NCBI GenBank assembly: GCA_017613595.1
Contig: JAGADM010000051.1
Coordinates: forward strand, 1 to 8,154
DNA from: Lachnospiraceae bacterium
GTDB lineage: Bacteria; Bacillota_A; Clostridia; Lachnospirales; Lachnospiraceae
Direction: 5' to 3'
DNA: 8,154 bases
Positions 5,891 through 8,154 of this stretch are shown here, piece by piece; the first letter of the stretch is position 1; the number at the start of each line of letters is the position of its first letter. The translations under genes and the position numbers were made by a program. A model generated the notes under the pieces. That model was not told the origin of the DNA and did not search any database. It was given only the letters and a program-made list of their open reading frames with translations.

Positions 5891-6979
5891 CTACCAGTCC
5901 CTGCGAAAACAGAGGCGCTGCCTGTCAAGCGAGTAATCCCATGTATGTGCTGACCCGCCCTTGCAAAATGGTTCATCCGGGCAATTGGTACACTCTTCAC
6001 AACGTGTTGAAAGAGGTGTACGGAAAATCTGAAATCGATTATTCCACACTTCTGTAAAATCATCCTTCAGTACATTTCCCTGAATTGTTTCCGGTCTGCG
6101 TTCAATATCCAGGCAGGCACCGATATCTCCGTTGGCCATAATGCTCGCAGTTCTCATTCCGGTATCACACAGAAAATACCAATCCCTGACTTCACGCTCA
6201 TAGTCGTAACCTAACCAGTGACCGCACGCATAAGTTACCGGATAGCCTTCTTCCCGTTTGTCACGAATATACTGAAGAAGCCTAAACTGCTCTTCCTTGC
6301 TCAGCAACAGTTCCGGGTGATCCAAAGCCCTCCCGATCGGCTCCATTCCGACCACCCGCCAGGAATCCGCATCAATCTCACATAACAACTGAAACACTTC
6401 ATCGAGCTGTGCTATATTCTTAGGGGTCACAACAGTCGTCGCCTGAACCTCCTGAAAACCCTGTTCCATCAGATTACGAAGCCCTTCCACGGCTTTCTCG
6501 AATGCGCCCTTAGACCTACGGAACCAGTCATGGTATTCTTTCGTTCCGTCCAGACTTACCGAAATGGTCGCCATCCCCGCTTCTTTCAGTTTCCGTGCCG
6601 CATCCTTCGAAATCAGCGTGCCGTTGCTCGTCATCCCCCAGGAAAACCCAAGCTGTTTCGCATGATTTACGATTTCAAAGAAGTCTTTGCGAAGAAGCGG
6701 CTCCCCTCCGGTAATGTTGAGCATCGGAAGACTTCCCGCAAAGTCCTTCGCGACTTTATCAAGAATTCCGATAAACACCTCCGTCGGAAGTTCCTCCCCG
6801 GGCACCTCCCCGCAACGGCTGCCGCAGTGAATGCAGTTTTCATTGCACCGCAAAGTCAGCTCAAAGAACAGAAACCGCAACCTGTGATTCTTTCGTATCT
6901 CCTCTCGAAGAAGGGCTGTCTCCTTCATCTGTGCTGTCTTTTCGCGATAAATCAATTCCTTTTCGTCCAATTCTTTCAT
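5891..6979 (-). CDS. Radical SAM protein with a SPASM-like C-terminal domain
   Basis: The predicted protein is 362 aa. The radical SAM cluster motif C-x3-C-x2-C is C45, C49, C52, followed by GGEP (91-94) and a SLDG strand (142-145). The C-terminal part has the SPASM pattern C271-x12-G284-x4-C289, then C327, C330, C333 and C339 (C-x2-C-x5-C), and C357. The residue at the usual x3-C position after C339 is S343, so one expected auxiliary-cluster ligand is missing, while C327 is extra. SPASM enzymes modify ribosomal peptides or sulfatases, or form cofactors such as PQQ. The ATG at 6979 overlaps the stop of the 35-aa gene as ATGA and has only AAGG 1 nt upstream, so translational coupling is likely. 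The lipoprotein gene follows 26 nt later. Substrate is inferred from context to be the 35-aa peptide. Confidence 0.88.
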   Translation of the reverse strand: MKELDEKELIYREKTAQMKETALLREEIRKNHRLRFLFFELTLRCNENCIHCGSRCGEVPGEELPTEVFIGILDKVAKDFAGSLPMLNITGGEPLLRKDFFEIVNHAKQLGFSWGMTSNGTLISKDAARKLKEAGMATISVSLDGTKEYHDWFRRSKGAFEKAVEGLRNLMEQGFQEVQATTVVTPKNIAQLDEVFQLLCEIDADSWRVVGMEPIGRALDHPELLLSKEEQFRLLQYIRDKREEGYPVTYACGHWLGYDYEREVRDWYFLCDTGMRTASIMANGDIGACLDIERRPETIQGNVLKDDFTEVWNNRFQIFRTPLSTRCEECTNCPDEPFCKGGSAHTWDYSLDRQRLCFRRDW

Positions 6980-7083
6980 ACCTTCGTGTTTATATATTTA
7001 CTCTGATAAAGCGCGGCGCTTTCTCGCGCCTTCTCCACTGTCGCATTATGGTCAAGATCTTCTCCGTAAAACGCCGGATTCAC
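6976..7083 (-). CDS. Small peptide, 35 aa, candidate radical SAM substrate (RiPP precursor)
   Basis: The GTG at 7083..7081 has a perfect GGAGG site 7 nt upstream, inside the end of the kinase gene. The ORF gives 35 codons. The peptide begins MNPAFYGEDLDHNATV and ends ALYQSKYINTKV: an acidic N-terminal half and a more basic C-terminal tail with two Tyr, no Cys, no Trp. Its start overlaps the kinase stop (GTGA) and its stop overlaps the radical SAM start (ATGA), so three genes are joined by 4-nt overlaps. A short peptide directly upstream of and coupled to a SPASM enzyme is the usual layout of a modified-peptide precursor. No double-glycine cleavage site and no known precursor family was recognised; an accessory or purely coupling role is possible. 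Confidence 0.62.
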   Translation of the reverse strand: MNPAFYGEDLDHNATVEKARESAALYQSKYINTKV

Positions 7084-7991
7084 ATCGTGTCCTCCGGTCT
7101 GACCTTGTTCCATAAAGCTTCTTTTTGTTCTATCCCATAATTGAGTATCTTCCACAAGGAATCAACCGCATACGGACCGTACGTCTGCATGTACGAGATG
7201 TGCATCTGCTCAGCTCCGTAAAATATGAGGTCGAACTCTCCGCGGGAGACGCCCTCGTCCCCGTAGTAGCCCCGCAGGAAGCTCTCCGCGAGGTCGAAGC
7301 GATAACGCATCTCCTCGGTGTCGTGGTTGAAGTCCACAAACTGCATGATGAACGGCCAGCCGAGATCCAGAAACCTGCTGCCGATGCCGGAATCGTCCAA
7401 ATCGATGAAGATCACCCTGCCGTCGTTTCGAAGCATCGCATTGTGCGGCCCAAGGTCTGTGTGAACGAAGCATTGATCGAGATTCTCAAAATCCGGGATT
7501 GCGTCCAGTATCGCATCGAATTCCTTCGCAAAATCACGGTCCCGGAACCACTCGTAATAGCGCTGCTTGTTCTGCGTGAACGGGGTCCTGTTCCCGTACC
7601 CCTGCAGCGCGTGCAACTCCCTCGCCGCCTGTCCGAGCCGGAATTCATCCTCAGGCGTCTCGTCCATTTGGCGTCCTTCGACGTACTCCATCAGGTAAAA
7701 CCAGTATCCCTGCTCGCTGATGTAAGCTTCCCCGGTCTTCGTCCGGCAGATCGCCGGCGCAAGGCCCTTTTCATTGCCCAAAAAGAGATGCGCCTGCACA
7801 TTGCTACGAATCGTCTCCTCCGGCATATCGCACGAATACCCTTTCAGGACAAAGCGTCCGGAGTCCGCCTTGATCCGATAGACCGGCCTCTCCGCGCTCT
7901 CCTTAAGGCAGGCTTCCACGCACGGATCCCCCAGCTCCCATCGCGCCAGAACATCCGGGATTCTGCACTTGTCCAACGTATTTTCCAACAA
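7080..7991 (-). CDS. APH/choline-kinase-like phosphotransferase
   Basis: The predicted protein is 303 aa, a typical length for the aminoglycoside phosphotransferase-like kinase family. A VLKGY strand supplies a probable ATP-contacting lysine (K50). The catalytic loop is VHTDLGPHN (176-184), matching HxDxxxxN with D179 as base, and the metal-binding segment is FIDLDDSG (195-202). Members phosphorylate small molecules such as aminoglycosides, choline, homoserine or spore-coat-linked substrates; the target here is unknown and resistance should not be assumed. The start is TTG at 7991, with GGGGG 5 nt upstream; no ATG exists in frame nearby, and a second TTG at 7988 is an alternative. The gene begins 13 nt after the xylanase stop and its TGA overlaps the GTG of the 35-aa gene. 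Confidence 0.88.
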   Translation of the reverse strand: MLENTLDKCRIPDVLARWELGDPCVEACLKESAERPVYRIKADSGRFVLKGYSCDMPEETIRSNVQAHLFLGNEKGLAPAICRTKTGEAYISEQGYWFYLMEYVEGRQMDETPEDEFRLGQAARELHALQGYGNRTPFTQNKQRYYEWFRDRDFAKEFDAILDAIPDFENLDQCFVHTDLGPHNAMLRNDGRVIFIDLDDSGIGSRFLDLGWPFIMQFVDFNHDTEEMRYRFDLAESFLRGYYGDEGVSRGEFDLIFYGAEQMHISYMQTYGPYAVDSLWKILNYGIEQKEALWNKVRPEDTM

Positions 7992-8004
7992 TCCATCCCC
8001 CTGT

Positions 8005-8154
8005 TTAACGGTTGTATTTTTCGGAAAATGCCTCGATATACTTCATGGCAAACGGCTTCAGCTCGCCGTCATCGTCCACCAGCGACGCATCCTCCCCCTG
8101 CAGCCAGGAGACCGTGTCGTTCAATCCCCAGACCGTGAACGCCTCGATATCATA
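8005..8154 (-). CDS. C-terminal end of a GH10 endo-1,4-beta-xylanase, cut by the window edge
   Basis: Forty-nine codons and a TAA are visible, open to the right edge. The segment FTVWGLNDTVSWLQ followed by a DDDGELKP stretch and a final helix is the last strand and C-terminal tail of glycoside hydrolase family 10, whose usual form is (I/V)T-F-WG-x-D-x-x-SW...L-x-D...x-KPA. GH10 enzymes cleave xylan internally and indicate a plant-fibre-degrading organism. The catalytic glutamates, and any signal peptide or binding domain, lie outside the window. The stop is 13 nt before the kinase start. Confidence 0.82.
   Translation of the reverse strand, partial: YDIEAFTVWGLNDTVSWLQGEDASLVDDDGELKPFAMKYIEAFSEKYNR

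Noticed and set aside
7015..7030. Hairpin GGCGC-GAGAAA-GCGCC on the minus strand, considered as a terminator between kinase and radical SAM genes.
   Set aside because: It lies inside the 35-aa ORF, is followed by GCGCTTTATC rather than a T-run, and would split three translationally coupled genes.
6976..7113. A longer version of the small peptide from an ATG at 7113 (45 aa).
   Set aside because: That ATG has only a weak purine stretch upstream, while GTG at 7083 has GGAGG at 7 nt and makes a precise 4-nt overlap with the kinase stop.
7080..7991. Calling the kinase an aminoglycoside resistance gene.
   Set aside because: Only the generic family motifs are present. The APH-like family covers many substrates, and no residue pattern of a known resistance enzyme was recognised.

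Overview
All eleven genes lie on the minus strand, so transcription runs from the right edge to the left. The window looks like an accessory stretch of a Gram-positive Clostridia chromosome, probably Lachnospiraceae-like. The reasons are strong AGGAGG-type ribosome binding sites, TTG and GTG starts, a consensus vegetative promoter, tight same-strand packing, the tail of a GH10 xylanase, and protein families common in gut and rumen Firmicutes. Taxonomy is inference; no rRNA, tRNA, transposase, CRISPR array or phage gene was seen.

Right part (8154 to 5864). The C-terminal end of a GH10 endo-xylanase is followed 13 nt later by an APH-like small-molecule kinase. The kinase stop overlaps (GTGA) the start of a 35-codon gene, whose own stop overlaps (ATGA) the start of a radical SAM/SPASM protein. 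A lipoprotein follows 26 nt later. The coupled trio of kinase, 35-aa peptide and radical SAM enzyme is the best candidate here for an undescribed system: a small peptide modified by a radical SAM maturase. A SAM methyltransferase lies further down.

Middle (5187 to 2078). In order come a class I SAM methyltransferase, a 43-aa small protein, an esterase-like alpha/beta hydrolase, an Asp/Glu racemase-family enzyme and a small SMC/ABC-type ATPase. All run the same way with gaps of 27 to 86 nt. The 86-nt gap before the racemase carries what reads as the C-terminal end of a lost tRNA 2'-phosphotransferase (kptA), so this region has been rearranged.

Left part (2040 to 1). A perfect-consensus promoter (TTGACA, 17 nt, TATAAT) starts a separate unit. 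Its roughly 310-nt leader contains a 20-codon upstream ORF, a long inverted repeat that folds around it, and a terminator-like hairpin followed by a second GC-rich hairpin. This is the layout of a leader-peptide or attenuator switch. It controls a 526-aa fusion of a GNAT acetyltransferase with an RsgA-type circularly permuted ribosome GTPase, starting at TTG. A further gene begins 46 nt downstream and runs off the left edge. A translation-sensing leader in front of a ribosome-associated GTPase suggests a response to ribosome stress or to ribosome-targeting drugs, but that is inference.
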